From positions 1,860,001 to 1,924,000 of the forward strand of contig NZ_CP071246.1 of NCBI RefSeq assembly GCF_021496665.1: a stretch of 64,000 nucleotides of DNA. Direction: 5' to 3'. Of the stretch, positions 1 to 9,687 are shown in pieces. Under the pieces are notes generated by a model. It worked only from the letters and a program-made list of their open reading frames with translations, was not told the DNA's origin and did not search any database. This DNA comes from Corynebacterium sp. CNCTC7651. Lineage in GTDB: Bacteria; Actinomycetota; Actinomycetes; Mycobacteriales; Mycobacteriaceae. Positions within the stretch are counted from its first letter, which is position 1; each line of letters opens with the position of its first letter. A program made the translations under genes and the position numbers.

Positions 1-648
1 CCGTTCCTGGCGGACGGCAAATTCACCGGCGTGACGCTGCAAGGCGTGCTGGACCTGCAGGAGCAGTACGAGGCGCTCTACGGCCCGGGCAACTACACCC
101 CGAACCTCTTTGTCACCTACTGGTCCTTCCGCATGATGATCGGCTTCATGGCCGTGAGCATGGTCATGGCCGTGATCGCTCTCTGGATGACGCGCGGCAA
201 GCGCGTGCCTTCCGCGAAGTGGATCATGCCGGCCTGCATCATCGCGCTGCCCGCACCGTGGCTATCCAACATCTCCGGCTGGGTGTTCACCGAGATGGGC
301 CGCCAGCCCTGGATCGTGCACCCGAACCCGATCTACCAAGGCCAGAACCCGGAGGGGATGCAGGACCAGATCCACATGATCGTGGACTTCGGTGTCTCGG
401 ACCACCAGCCGTGGCAGGTGCTGCTCTCCATGTCCCTGTTCACGCTCATTTACGGCGTCGGCGCCGTCATCTGGGTGTGGCTGATCGCCCGCTACACCAA
501 GAAGGGCATGAACCAGCCGGGCCTCCACCACGGGGATTCGGAGCGCGTTGCGGAAATCACCTACGGGCCGGAGGAAAACACCACGCTGGAGCCGTTGAGC
601 TTCGGGGCGGGTTCTACTGTCGTCGAAAAGCAAGGCAAGGAGCGTTAA
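1..648 (+). CDS. cydA: Cytochrome bd oxidase subunit I, C-terminal part
   Basis: The reading frame is open at the left window edge, so only about the last 215 residues are seen. CydA is the quinol-oxidising, haem-carrying subunit of the cytochrome bd oxidase in the cell membrane. The visible part has membrane helices (around FRMMIGFMAVSMVMAVIALW and LLSMSLFTLIYGVGAVIWVW) and the GRQPWIV segment typical of late CydA. Its stop lies 4 nt before cydB, so the two are co-transcribed. Codons near the end (TVVEK) contain an inverted copy of the dispersed GCTTNNCGACG motif at 621-631. Identity is secure; the 5' end is outside the window. Confidence 0.95.
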   Translation, partial: PFLADGKFTGVTLQGVLDLQEQYEALYGPGNYTPNLFVTYWSFRMMIGFMAVSMVMAVIALWMTRGKRVPSAKWIMPACIIALPAPWLSNISGWVFTEMGRQPWIVHPNPIYQGQNPEGMQDQIHMIVDFGVSDHQPWQVLLSMSLFTLIYGVGAVIWVWLIARYTKKGMNQPGLHHGDSERVAEITYGPEENTTLEPLSFGAGSTVVEKQGKER

Positions 649-652
649 GGCC

Positions 653-1657
653 ATGGACCTGCAAATCATCTGGTTTATCCTCATCGCCTTCTTCTTCACC
701 GGGTACTTCATCCTGGAGGGGTTCGATTTCGGCGTGGGCATGCTGCTGCCGTTCATGAAGGGCGAGGGGGAAGAGAATGACCGTCGCCGCACCGCCGCGA
801 TCAACACCATCGGCCCGGTGTGGGACGGCAACGAGGTGTGGTTGATCACCGCCGGCGCTGCCATTTTCGCGGCGTTCCCGGAGTGGTACGCAACGCTCTT
901 CTCCGGCTTCTACCTGCCGCTCGTGCTCATCGTCATCGGGCTGATTCTGCGCGGCGTGGCCATTGAGTGGCGCGGCAAAGTGGACACCTACGAGTGGCGC
1001 CGCCGCTGCGACACCGCCATCGCCGTCGGTTCCTACCTGGTCAGCTTCCTGTGGGGCGTGGCGTTCACCAACATCGTGCGCGGCGTGCCGCTGAATGAGA
1101 ACGGGCGCTTGGACAGCTTCAGCGACGGCTTCCTCGGCCTGCTCAACCCGCTGGGGCTGCTCGGCGGCGTGGCGTTTGTGGCGCTGTTCATGCTGCATGG
1201 CGCGACATTCATCGGCCGCAAGGCGCACGACCCGCTGCGCAGCGAGGCGCACGCCATCGGCCTGAAGATGCTCGCCCCCATCGTGCTGGTCGGCGGCGGC
1301 ATCTACCTGCTCTGGGTGCAGCTCTCGCTTGGTAGCGGCTTGACCTGGCTCCCCCTCGCCCTCACCGTGCTGGCGCTCCTGGCCACCGTCTTGGGGCTGG
1401 CACGTGGCAACGACAAGCTGGCGTTCTGGTCCACCACCGTGGCCATCCTGGGTTGCTCCGTCATGCTTTTCGGCATCCTCTTCCCGGACGTAATGCCGTC
1501 CACCAGCGCCGCGTTCGAGGGCTGGACCATCTACAACGCATCCTCCAGCCCGTACACGCTGAAGATCATGACCTGGGCCGCGGTGCTCCTCTTCCCCGTC
1601 GTCGCCGCCGGCCAGGCGTGGACGTACTGGCAGTTCCGCAAGCGCGTGCGCGTCTAG
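653..1657 (+). CDS. cydB: Cytochrome bd oxidase subunit II
   Basis: This 334-residue integral membrane protein is the second subunit of cytochrome bd oxidase, which reduces oxygen at high affinity. It has the family's N-terminal helix (IIWFILIAFFFTGYFILEGF) followed by the DFGVGMLLP segment, the conserved GPVWDGNEVWLI motif, and about eight hydrophobic helices ending in a basic tail. The ATG at 653 follows cydA by 4 nt. cydD begins 3 nt after the stop, so cydABDC forms one operon. Length and motifs are normal for the family. Confidence 0.97.
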   Translation: MDLQIIWFILIAFFFTGYFILEGFDFGVGMLLPFMKGEGEENDRRRTAAINTIGPVWDGNEVWLITAGAAIFAAFPEWYATLFSGFYLPLVLIVIGLILRGVAIEWRGKVDTYEWRRRCDTAIAVGSYLVSFLWGVAFTNIVRGVPLNENGRLDSFSDGFLGLLNPLGLLGGVAFVALFMLHGATFIGRKAHDPLRSEAHAIGLKMLAPIVLVGGGIYLLWVQLSLGSGLTWLPLALTVLALLATVLGLARGNDKLAFWSTTVAILGCSVMLFGILFPDVMPSTSAAFEGWTIYNASSSPYTLKIMTWAAVLLFPVVAAGQAWTYWQFRKRVRV

Positions 1658-1660
1658 TCC

Positions 1661-3215
1661 GTGGCTTCCCCGATCGACCCCCGCCTGATCCGGCTTGTCC
1701 CGCCGGTGCGGGGGTTCATCGTCCGCACCGGCGTCGCGCAGGCGCTCGAGTCGATGCTGCTCATCGCTCGGGGTGTGCTCATCGGCACCGTGGCTGCGGG
1801 CACGGTCACGGGCACTTTGCTTGACGACGCTTCCTTTCACTGCCCTCGTCCTTGTGGTCCTCGCTCACGGGCTGGTGGCCTGGCTGGCTGCGCGGGCGGC
1901 GAATCGGTCGGTTGGGGCTGTCGTCGATACGCTGCGCACACAGGCGATGCGGGCGCTCGCCGCCCGCGACCCGCGGGAGGTGGAGGAGCGCGCCGGCTAC
2001 TGGCGCCACGTGCTCACGCGCGGCCTGGGCGATTTCCGTCCGTTTTTGACCGAGTTTCTGCCGGCGCTGGTGGCCACGTGCGTGGGCACGCCGCTCGCGC
2101 TGGCGGTGGTCTTTTATTACGACTGGGTGTCCGGCCTGATCTGCGTGATTACCCTGCCGCTCATCCCGTTTTTCATGGTGCTCATCGGTAAGTTGACCGC
2201 CGACCACACGCGCCGCCGCCTGGAGGTCACCGCCGGGCTGGGAGCCCAGTTGGGCGACTTGCTGGCGGCCGCGCCGACGCTGCGCGCGCTGCACGCCGCG
2301 GAACGCCCGGCGCGGCAGATCCGCGAATCCGGCGAAAGGCACGAACGCGCCACCATGAGCGTGCTGCGCCTGGCTTTCCTGTCCTCGTTCGCGCTGGAGT
2401 TCCTGGCCACGCTGTCCGTGGCTGTAGTGGCGGTGAGCATCGGCCTGCGTCTGGTGGTCGGCGAGATCGCGCTGCTGCCAGGGTTGGTGGTGCTGATCAT
2501 CGTGCCGGAGGTGTTCAATCCGGTGCGCCGCGTCGGCGGGGCGTACCACGCTGCGGCGGACGGGCTCGAGGCCGCGGACGCGGTGCTCACGCTTATCGAC
2601 GCTCCCCCGCCCGTCGCCGGTTCTTACCTGCGCCGCGGGCCCGTTGGAGCGCCCTCCGGCGTGCGTGCGGAGGGCCTGAGCGTTGCCGGCCGCGACGGCA
2701 CTCGGCCCGAGAACCTGCACTTTCACGCCCGCCCCGGCCAGCTCACCGTGCTCACCGGTGCGAACGGCTCCGGCAAATCCACTGCGTTGCTCGCAGTACT
2801 GGGCGTGCTGCCTGACGACGCTGTTGCTGGAGAGGTTGCAGTGCACGGCGACGTGGCCTACCTCCCCGCGCGACCCGCCGTGGAGGCAGGCACGGTTGCC
2901 AGCAACCTCGTGCTTACCGGCACGGCGCCCGCGGGTGAGCTCGCCGCGCTGCCGGGCCTTGCGCCCGACCACCCCGTGGCCGCGGACGGCAGCGGCATAT
3001 CCGCAGGACAGCGGCAGCGGGTGGGGCTTGCGCGTATGCTCGCGTCGGAAGCAAGCATCGTGCTCCTCGACGAGCCCACAGCGCACCTCTCCCCCGAGCT
3101 CGCGGCGGAGGTCATTGCGCGGATGCAGTGCCTCGCCGCCGAGGGCCGCACGGTGCTGGTCGCCTCGCACGATCACCGCGTAGTCGCCGCCGCGGATGAG
3201 GTGGTGGCGCTGTGA
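1661..3215 (+). pseudogene. cydD: ABC exporter half CydD, apparent +1 frameshift
   Basis: CydD pairs with CydC as an ABC exporter of cysteine/glutathione-type thiols needed to assemble cytochrome bd. The start is GTG 1661 (MASPIDPRLIRLVPPVRGF), three bases after cydB. The N-terminal frame runs to about 1830; the rest of the membrane domain and the whole ATPase domain lie in another frame. The span is one base longer than a multiple of three, which fits a single extra base, probably T in the run at 1833-1837, just after a copy of the dispersed motif (1816-1832). ATPase motifs are intact: Walker A GANGSGKST, signature SAGQRQR, Walker B IVLLDEPT. This could be a real null allele or a sequence error. 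Confidence 0.85.
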
Positions 3216-4741
3216 GTGATCTGCGCTACGTGCTGCGGCTGGCTGGGGTGCGGCCGCGCGATTTCATCGGTCCCATCATCGCCGGGGCCGTCACACTGCT
3301 CACCGCGCTTGGCCTGGCGGTGCTGTCTGGCTGGCTGATCACGCGCGCGTGGGAAATGCCGCCGGTGCTCGAACTCTCCGTCGCGGTTACCGCCGTGCGC
3401 GCGCTGGGCATCTCCCGCGCCGTGTTCCGCTACCTAGACCGGCTGGTGTCCCACAAGCTCGCGCTTTCCTCCCTGACGCAGCTTCGGGCCACGCTTTACG
3501 ACGCTCAATCGCGCGCACCCGTCACCTCCCGCGGCGACGCCCAAGCATTGCTGGTGGCGGACACCGAACGCGTGACCGACGTGATCGTGCGTGCGATTGT
3601 GCCCGCCGGCGTGGCGGTGGTGGTGAGCGCGGTCGCACTGGTGGCTGCGGTGCTGCTGCAGCCACAGGCCGCGGTGGCGTTGGCGTGCGGTTTTGCGGTG
3701 ACTGGAGTGTTGGTGCCCGCGCTCGCCGTGCGCTCTGCGCGCAGCACCGATCTTGTGAGCGCGGAGAACGCGTTCATCTCCCAGTTGGACTCGGTGCTCA
3801 GCGACCGCGTCGAGTTCACCGCCGCCGGGCTGACGGATCAGCGCGCGGCGAAAGCTGCCCGCGCCTCCGAGCAGGCGAGCGCCGCCTGGGTGCGTTCGAA
3901 GCGCCCCGAGGCGCTGGCCGCCGGCATGCAGGCGTGGGCCACGGGCCTCACCGCCGTGGCCGTGTTGTGGGTGGCGGCGACCGCCTACACGGGCAACCCG
4001 GTGTGGCTGGGCATGCTGATCATGCTTCCGCTCGCCGCGTTCGAGTCGCACGGGCCGCTTGGCGTTGCCGCCATCCACTTCGACGCGGCCCGGCGCGCCG
4101 CCGCGCGCCTGCGCGCGGTGGCCGAACAGCCGGCGCCCACCAAGCTTCAGCGTGAAGACACCCGCGCCGTGGTCGCCGAGGACCTTGCCACCCTCCACGG
4201 CGACACGGTGTGGAACTTCCGCCTCGCGGAAGGCGAGCGGATGGTGGTGCGGGGACCGTCGGGAAGCGGCAAGACGCAAATGCTGGCCACCGTCGCCGGT
4301 CTGCAGCCGCCGCGCGCAGGTCGTGTCACGCAACCCACCGGCGCGCGATTCTTCGCAGAAGACGCGTGGGTCTTCGCCACCGCCGTGCGCGAAAACCTGC
4401 TGGTGGCGAACCCCACGGCACCCGACGCTGTGCTGGAGGAGGCGCTCACCGCGGTCGGCTTCGAGTTTCCCCTGGACCTTTTGCTTGCCGACGGCGCCGA
4501 TTCGCTTTCTTCCGGTCCCGGTCAGCACCGCCGTCTGCTGCTCGCCCGCGCGCTGGTCAGCGATGCCGATGTGCTGCTTCTCGACGAACCCACCGAGCAC
4601 CTCTCCCCCGACGCTGCCGCCGGAGTCATGGACATGCTCCTGCACCAGCCGCTGCCCGGCGCGAAACCGGACCGCACGGTCATCGTGGTCACACACGTTG
4701 ACGGCCCCGTGGGCACCGAGGTATTCCCGCGCCCTGTCTGA
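3212..4741 (+). CDS. cydC: ABC exporter half CydC
   Basis: This 509-residue partner of CydD has an N-terminal membrane domain (helices from about residue 18) and a C-terminal ATPase with Walker A GPSGSGKT, a weakened signature region around SSGPGQHRR and Walker B VLLLDEPTEHL. The GTG start at 3212 overlaps the cydD stop by 4 nt, so translation is probably coupled. The family exports cysteine and glutathione-type thiols in E. coli; in a mycothiol-producing organism the cargo may differ. The gene carries motif cores at 3493, 4483 and 4576. A terminator follows at 4762-4796. Confidence 0.93.
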   Translation: MSDLRYVLRLAGVRPRDFIGPIIAGAVTLLTALGLAVLSGWLITRAWEMPPVLELSVAVTAVRALGISRAVFRYLDRLVSHKLALSSLTQLRATLYDAQSRAPVTSRGDAQALLVADTERVTDVIVRAIVPAGVAVVVSAVALVAAVLLQPQAAVALACGFAVTGVLVPALAVRSARSTDLVSAENAFISQLDSVLSDRVEFTAAGLTDQRAAKAARASEQASAAWVRSKRPEALAAGMQAWATGLTAVAVLWVAATAYTGNPVWLGMLIMLPLAAFESHGPLGVAAIHFDAARRAAARLRAVAEQPAPTKLQREDTRAVVAEDLATLHGDTVWNFRLAEGERMVVRGPSGSGKTQMLATVAGLQPPRAGRVTQPTGARFFAEDAWVFATAVRENLLVANPTAPDAVLEEALTAVGFEFPLDLLLADGADSLSSGPGQHRRLLLARALVSDADVLLLDEPTEHLSPDAAAGVMDMLLHQPLPGAKPDRTVIVVTHVDGPVGTEVFPRPV

Positions 4742-4761
4742 ACCTGCCGGAAAACACCAAA

Positions 4762-4796
4762 ACCCCAGTACGAACCGTGATGGTCCGTACTGGGGT
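4762..4796. terminator. Bidirectional terminator between cydC and the CoA transferase gene
   Basis: Arms ACCCCAGTACG (4762-4772) and CGTACTGGGGT (4786-4796) are perfectly complementary. A further ACC/GGT pairing in the loop extends the hairpin. It is flanked by AAAA on the left and lies between two converging genes, so it can end transcription from both sides. Confidence 0.8.
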
Positions 4797-4810
4797 GTAA
4801 GCGCGCAGAG

Positions 4811-6313
4811 CTACTCTGCAGACTTCTGCATGGTGCCCGTCTCTTCGATGCGGGTGTGGAAGTCGAAAGCGTGCTTCAGGTCGTGCGGGGTCTGCTGGTA
4901 CTTGCACTTGGAGGCGAGCTCCACGTACTCCTCCAGCAGCGGGCGGTAGGACGGGTGGGCGATGGAGATCATCTTTGCCACGCGGTCGCGCGGAGCCAGG
5001 CCGCGCAGGTCGGCAACACCGTACTCGGTGATGAAGACCATGGCGTCGTGCTCGGTGTGGTCCACGTGGGAGACCATCGGCACGATGGCGGAGATGGCGC
5101 CGTCCTTCGCAATGGACGGGGAGATGAAGGAGGAGATGTAGGCGTTACGGGTGAAGTCGCCGGAGCCGCCGAGGGCGTTCATCAGACGAGAGCCGTTGAT
5201 GTGGGTGGAGTTGGCGTTGCCGTAGATGTCCGCCTCGATCATGCCGTTGGAGGCGATCAGGCCCGTGCGGCGGATAACCTCCGGGTGGTTGGAGATGGAC
5301 TGCGGGCGCAGGATGATGGACTCGCGGTAGCGAGCTGCCTCGTTGTTCATCTTCTCCGCGTACTCCGGGGAGAGGGAGAAGGAGGTCGCGGAAGCCACGG
5401 TCATCTTGCCGGCGTCGATGAGGTCCACCATGCCGTCCTGGATAACCTCGGTGTATGCCTGGATGTTCTCAAACTTGGAGTCCATCAGGCCAGCCATCAC
5501 GGCGTTCGGGACGTTGCCCACGCCGGACTGCATAACGTACCCGTCGTAGGAGAGGCGGCCGAACTTGACCTCGTTCTCCAGGAAGTCGAGGAAGTTGCCG
5601 GCGATCTGCTCGGACACCTCGTCCGGAGCCTTGAACGGCGCGTTGCGGTCCGGATCATCGGTCTCGATGACGGCGACAACCTTCTCCGGGTCGATCTCGA
5701 TGTAGGTGGTGCCGATGCGGTCGCCGGCCTTGGTGATCGGGATCGGGATGCGGTTCGGCAGCGCCGGCACGGTCCAAATGTCGTGCATGCCCTCAAGGTC
5801 CTCGGACTGCCAGGAGTTGACCTCGATGATGATCTTCTTCGCGGCGTTGAGGAACTCCACGGAGTTGCCGACGGAGGAGGACGGGACGATGTTGCCGTCC
5901 TCGGTGATGCGGACGGCCTCCACGATGGCCACGTCCAGGTCGCCGAAGAAGCCCTGCTCCACCATCATGCCGGAGTGGGAGAGGTGGATGTCCTGGAACT
6001 TCATCTCGCCCGCGTTGATCTTGTTGCGCATCATCGGGTCGGACTGGTACGGCATGCGGTAGCGCAGCGCGCCCGCCTCGGCGAGGACACCATCGCACTC
6101 GGGCGCGGTGGACGCGCCGGTGAACAGGTCGATCTTGTAGTCCTGGCCCTTCTCGTGCGCGGCCTTCGCCTTCTCGGCTCGCCTTCTCGGCGATTGCACC
6201 CGGCATGGCCTTGGGGTAGCCGGCGCCGGTGAAGCCGGAGATACCGACCTTGTCGCCGTGCTCGACGAACTCGGCGGCCTCAGCTGCGGACATCACCTTG
6301 TCGCGGAGCTCAT
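4811..6313 (-). pseudogene. cat: Succinyl-CoA:acetate CoA-transferase (acetyl-CoA hydrolase family), frameshifted
   Basis: The product belongs to the acetyl-CoA hydrolase/transferase family that moves CoA between succinyl-CoA and acetate. The long C-terminal frame holds GVGNVPNAVMAGL and DLRGLAPRDRV blocks. The first ~45 residues (MSAAEAAEFVEHGDKVGISG) lie in another frame. The break is an exact 13-bp tandem duplication at 6166-6178 and 6179-6191; removing one copy restores an uninterrupted protein. The best ribosome site precedes ATG 6313, but that frame stops after six codons; four more bases (a second GAGC) would join it to the gene, so the start may also be damaged. An in-frame ATG exists at 6293. 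The gene lies divergent from dusB. Confidence 0.85.
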
Positions 6314-6474
6314 GAAAATCCCTCTCTAGATAGACGAACGGGTGTGGGTAACACGTACCCACATATTGTGACCTATCTTGCATTGCGGGTTTAAAGCTAG
6401 CGTCGAAAAGCGTAGGCCCCACCCCCAAAAGTGTGATTGGACTGGGCGCGCGCGGCAAGGAAAGATAGTGCTCC

Positions 6475-7647
6475 ATGACGGTTGCAACCCAGGCGCTACG
6501 CATCGGCGGGATCGAACTCGACTCGCCGGTCATCCTCGCGCCCATGGCGGGCGTGACCAACATGCCGTTCCGCGTGCTGTGCCGCGAGATTGAGCAAGAG
6601 CTCACCTGCACCGCGTCCGGACTGTACGTGTGCGAGATGATCACCGCGCGCGCGATGGTGGAGCGCAACGAGAAAACGCTGCACATGACCACCTTTGCCG
6701 ACGTGGAGCGGCCGCGCTCCATGCAGCTCTACACAGTGGACCCGAAGTACACGTATGACGCAGTGCGGATGATCGTTGAGGAAGACATCGCCGACCACAT
6801 CGACATGAACTTCGGCTGCCCCGTGCCCAAGGTCACCCGCCGCGGCGGCGGTTCCGCAATTCCGTACAAGCGCAGGCTCTACGGCAACATCGTCGGCGCC
6901 GCCGTGCGCGCGGCGGAGGGGTCGGGCATTCCGGTGACGGTGAAGTTCCGCATCGGGTTGGATGAAGAACACCACACGCACCTCGACGCGGGGCGCATCG
7001 CCGCTGAGCAGGGGGCGGCCGCCGTGGCGCTGCACGCGCGCACGGCCGACCAGCGCTATTCCGGCGTCGCGCACTGGGACGAGATCACCCGCCTTGTCCA
7101 GCACATGGACGGCACCGGCCTGCCCGTGATAGGCAACGGCGACATTTTCGCCGCGGACGACGCTGCACGCATGATGGCGCAAACCGGCTGCCACGGCGTC
7201 GAGGTGGGCCGCGGCTGCCTTGGCCGCCCGTGGCTGTTCGCCCAGCTCGGCGCGCAACTGCGCGGGGAGGAGGTGCCGGCCGAGCCTACGCTGGGCCAGG
7301 TCGCGCGCATCATCTACCGCCACGCGGAGCTTCTCTCGCTTCACGACGGCGAGTCCCACGCCTGCCGCGACATTCGCAAACACACCGGCTGGTACCTGCG
7401 GGGCTTCCCCGTTGGGGGCGATTTCCGACGCTCGCTTGCCAAAGTCTCCACGCTGGCAGAGCTGCGCGGGTTGCTGGAGCAAATCTGGTCCGACCCGGAG
7501 CTGGCCGAGGCAGTTGCCGAGCACGCCGACGACGCCCGCGGCCGCCAAGGCTCCCCCTCCAAGGTCGCGCTGCCCGAAGGCTGGCTGGACGACCCAGAGG
7601 ACGACACGGTGCCCGAAGGCGCCGAGATTGAGAACAACGGTGGGTAG
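6475..7647 (+). CDS. dusB: tRNA dihydrouridine synthase
   Basis: This 390-residue protein is an FMN-dependent enzyme that reduces uridines in the tRNA D-loop. The TIM barrel starts with LDSPVILAPMAGVTNMPFR, and NFGCPVPKVTRRGGGSA carries the catalytic cysteine. VTVKFRIG, LHARTADQRYSG and VIGNGDIF are FMN- and tRNA-contacting blocks. The ATG at 6475 is the first in frame and precedes the conserved N terminus by the usual distance. The acidic C-terminal tail (DDPEDDTVPEGAEIENNGG) ends just before the repetitive DNA preceding phoU. Confidence 0.93.
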   Translation: MTVATQALRIGGIELDSPVILAPMAGVTNMPFRVLCREIEQELTCTASGLYVCEMITARAMVERNEKTLHMTTFADVERPRSMQLYTVDPKYTYDAVRMIVEEDIADHIDMNFGCPVPKVTRRGGGSAIPYKRRLYGNIVGAAVRAAEGSGIPVTVKFRIGLDEEHHTHLDAGRIAAEQGAAAVALHARTADQRYSGVAHWDEITRLVQHMDGTGLPVIGNGDIFAADDAARMMAQTGCHGVEVGRGCLGRPWLFAQLGAQLRGEEVPAEPTLGQVARIIYRHAELLSLHDGESHACRDIRKHTGWYLRGFPVGGDFRRSLAKVSTLAELRGLLEQIWSDPELAEAVAEHADDARGRQGSPSKVALPEGWLDDPEDDTVPEGAEIENNGG

Positions 7648-7724
7648 CCGCGCGGGTGCGGGTCGCGCTGGCCGCGGCGCAGGCGCAGGTGGCGCGGGCC
7701 GCGACGCAGGCGCAGGTGCAGGTG

Positions 7725-7772
7725 CTGCAGCGGGCCGCGGCGCAGGCGCTGCAGCGGGCCGCGGCGCAGGCG
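7725..7772 (+). repeat. 24-bp tandem duplication upstream of phoU
   Basis: Two exact 24-bp copies (7725-7748, 7749-7772) sit in a very GC-rich low-complexity tract (about 7655-7800) between dusB and phoU. In the phoU frame the tract would read as a Gly/Ala/Arg-rich sequence. It may be a noncoding spacer or an N-terminal extension of PhoU. Confidence 0.8.
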
Positions 7773-7831
7773 CGGGCGTGGGCACGGGCGCCGGCACAAG
7801 CGCGGGCACCCCGCAGCGCCCAGGCACGCGC

Positions 7832-8470
7832 TTGCGCACCGAGTTCCGCGCAAACCTGGAGGCCTACCAGGACGACATTCTCGAAATGTGCGAGCTGGCG
7901 CGAGTTAATCTGCTCCACGCGACGCGTGCGTTGCTGGACCAAGACCTTGAGGCCGCGGAAGATGCGCTGACCGGCTCCGATACCGCAGTTGAGATCCACT
8001 GCCGCTGCGAGGACCGCGCCTTGAAACTCCTCGCACGCCAAAGCCCAGTTGCCAGTGACCTGCGACGGGTGCTGGCCTACATCCACATCGAGACTGATCT
8101 CGAGCGCATGAGCAACTTGGCGAAACTCATTGCCAAAGTGGCGCGCCAGCATCATCCCTCCCCCGCGCTGCCCGACGATGTCACCGACCGCGTGCGTGAC
8201 ATGGCCACCGCCGCAGAACGCATGGCTGGGAGGGCGAGTGAGCTGATTGCCACCGGCGAGCTGGCCACTGATGAGCTAGTCGCATTGGACGACACGGTGG
8301 ACAACACCGCACGCGACCTCACCCGCCTGACCTGCGGAAACTGGGACCACTCGTCGCGTCAGGCCGTGGAGCTCGCGCTGATCTGCCGCTACTACGAACG
8401 CTTCGCCGATCACTGTGTGGCTATCGCCCGCCAAGTCGACTTCATGGCCAACGGCCCCCGCGAACGGTAG
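7832..8470 (+). CDS. phoU: Phosphate transport regulator PhoU
   Basis: PhoU is a helical protein that damps phosphate uptake and signalling through the Pst transporter and its sensor kinase. The recognisable domain begins LRTEFRANLEAYQDDILEM and holds two PhoU helical repeats (VEIHCRCEDRALKLL, VASDLRRVLAYIHIETDLERM). I chose TTG 7832 because the family starts there. The frame stays open upstream to 7648 through a Gly/Ala/Arg-rich stretch, so a longer form starting at another codon is possible. The gene lies next to the oppositely oriented pst operon; motif residues are intact. Confidence 0.85.
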   Translation: MRTEFRANLEAYQDDILEMCELARVNLLHATRALLDQDLEAAEDALTGSDTAVEIHCRCEDRALKLLARQSPVASDLRRVLAYIHIETDLERMSNLAKLIAKVARQHHPSPALPDDVTDRVRDMATAAERMAGRASELIATGELATDELVALDDTVDNTARDLTRLTCGNWDHSSRQAVELALICRYYERFADHCVAIARQVDFMANGPRER

Positions 8471-8492
8471 CCAGCGCCAAGCACGGTCCCAT

Positions 8493-8552
8493 GGCGCGCG
8501 AGCTGCGCCCACTCGGCCCCGCGGCGCGCGAGCTGCGCCCACTCGGCCCCGC
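8493..8552. repeat. 30-bp perfect tandem duplication after phoU
   Basis: Two identical 30-bp units (8493-8522, 8523-8552) lie in the 403-bp gap between phoU and pstB. I see no gene in this gap; it holds this duplication, the palindromes at 8577-8696 and an inverted copy of the dispersed motif (core 8839-8849) just before the pstB stop. Confidence 0.85.
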
Positions 8553-8576
8553 GGCGCGGACCGTACCCCAATTCCT

Positions 8577-8696
8577 TGAGGCCTACAGGGGTGTAGGCCT
8601 CAGCGTTCCCGGACATTGAGGCCTACCGAAAAACCCCAGGTCGCGTGTTACTGGTGTGACTCGGATTTATTGAGGCCTACAGGGGTGTAGGCCTCA
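8577..8696. repeat. Two copies of a 26-bp palindromic repeat
   Basis: Copies at 8577-8602 and 8671-8696 have identical 10-bp arms TGAGGCCTAC/GTAGGCCTCA around AGGGGT. A half-site (TGAGGCCTAC) lies between them at 8617-8626. The two full copies are the same over at least 28 bp. They lie between converging phoU and pstB, where they could act as terminators, or they may be a REP-like family. Confidence 0.8.
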
Positions 8697-8873
8697 GCGC
8701 ACGAGGGGTTGATCAAGGGCCGGAGCGCCACGATGAGATTCACCGCAGCAGGTGCCTCAGCGCAGTGGGGCAGGCACACTCTGCAGCCCCAAGAAACGGC
8801 GAGGCCGCCCGCCCCTGGGTTAAGGGGTGAGCGGCGAACGTCGTAAAGCGGGAGCAAGCCCCCGCACAAACCT

Positions 8874-9650
8874 TTAGCCGAAGCGACCGGAGATGTAGTC
8901 CTCGGTCTCCTTCTGGGACGGGTTCTCGAAGATGGTGGTGGTGTCGTCGTACTCCACGAGGTGGCCCGGCTTACCGGTTGCCTCGAGGGAGAAGAACGCG
9001 GTCTTGTCGGACACACGAGCTGCCTGCTGCATGTTGTGGGTCACGATCACGATGGTGTAGTCGGTCTTCAGCTCGTGGATCAGGTCCTCAACAGCCAGGG
9101 TCGAGATCGGGTCAAGAGCGGAGCAAGGCTCATCCATGAGGAGAACCTCCGGGCGCACCGCGATTGCGCGGGCGATGCAGAGACGCTGCTGCTGACCACC
9201 GGAGAGGCCGCCGCCCGGCTTGTCCAGACGGTCCTTCACCTCGTCCCACAGGTTCGCGCCGCGGAGGGACTCCTCGGTGATCTCTGCGAGCTTCTTCTTG
9301 TCCTTCTCACCCTGCAGGGTCAGGCCGGCGACAACGTTCTCGGCGATGGACATGGTCGGGAACGGGTTTGCCTTCTGGAACACCATGCCGATGGTGTTGC
9401 GCACTGCAACCGGGTCAACCTTCGGGCCGTAGATGTTGTTGCCGTCGAGCAGGATGTTGCCCTTCACGTATGCGCCGGGGATGACCTCGTGCATGCGGTT
9501 GAGGGTGCGAAGCACGGTGGACTTGCCGCAGCCGGACGGGCCGATGAATGCGGTCACGGCCTGAGCCGGGATCTGCATGTTGACGTTCTGCACAGCGTGG
9601 AAGTCGCCGTAGTAGATGTTGACGTCGTCGAGAACGAGCTTGGTAGACAT
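8874..9650 (-). CDS. pstB: Phosphate ABC transporter ATPase
   Basis: This 258-residue ATPase drives the high-affinity phosphate importer. It has Walker [10 protein letters not shown], signature LSGGQQQR, Walker [14 protein letters not shown] and the switch histidine in [10 protein letters not shown]. It is the last gene of pstS-pstC-pstA-pstB, 37 nt after pstA. Length and motifs are typical. Confidence 0.97.
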   Translation of the reverse strand: MSTKLVLDDVNIYYGDFHAVQNVNMQIPAQAVTAFIGPSGCGKSTVLRTLNRMHEVIPGAYVKGNILLDGNNIYGPKVDPVAVRNTIGMVFQKANPFPTMSIAENVVAGLTLQGEKDKKKLAEITEESLRGANLWDEVKDRLDKPGGGLSGGQQQRLCIARAIAVRPEVLLMDEPCSALDPISTLAVEDLIHELKTDYTIVIVTHNMQQAARVSDKTAFFSLEATGKPGHLVEYDDTTTIFENPSQKETEDYISGRFG

Positions 9651-9687
9651 CTGGGTTTACTCCTGAATGTGGTGGTACGCGGGTGGG

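Noticed and set aside
1806..3176. 456-codon antisense frame opposite cydD
   Set aside because: His/Arg/Gly-rich shadow composition, no domain, fully antisense to a clear ABC transporter.
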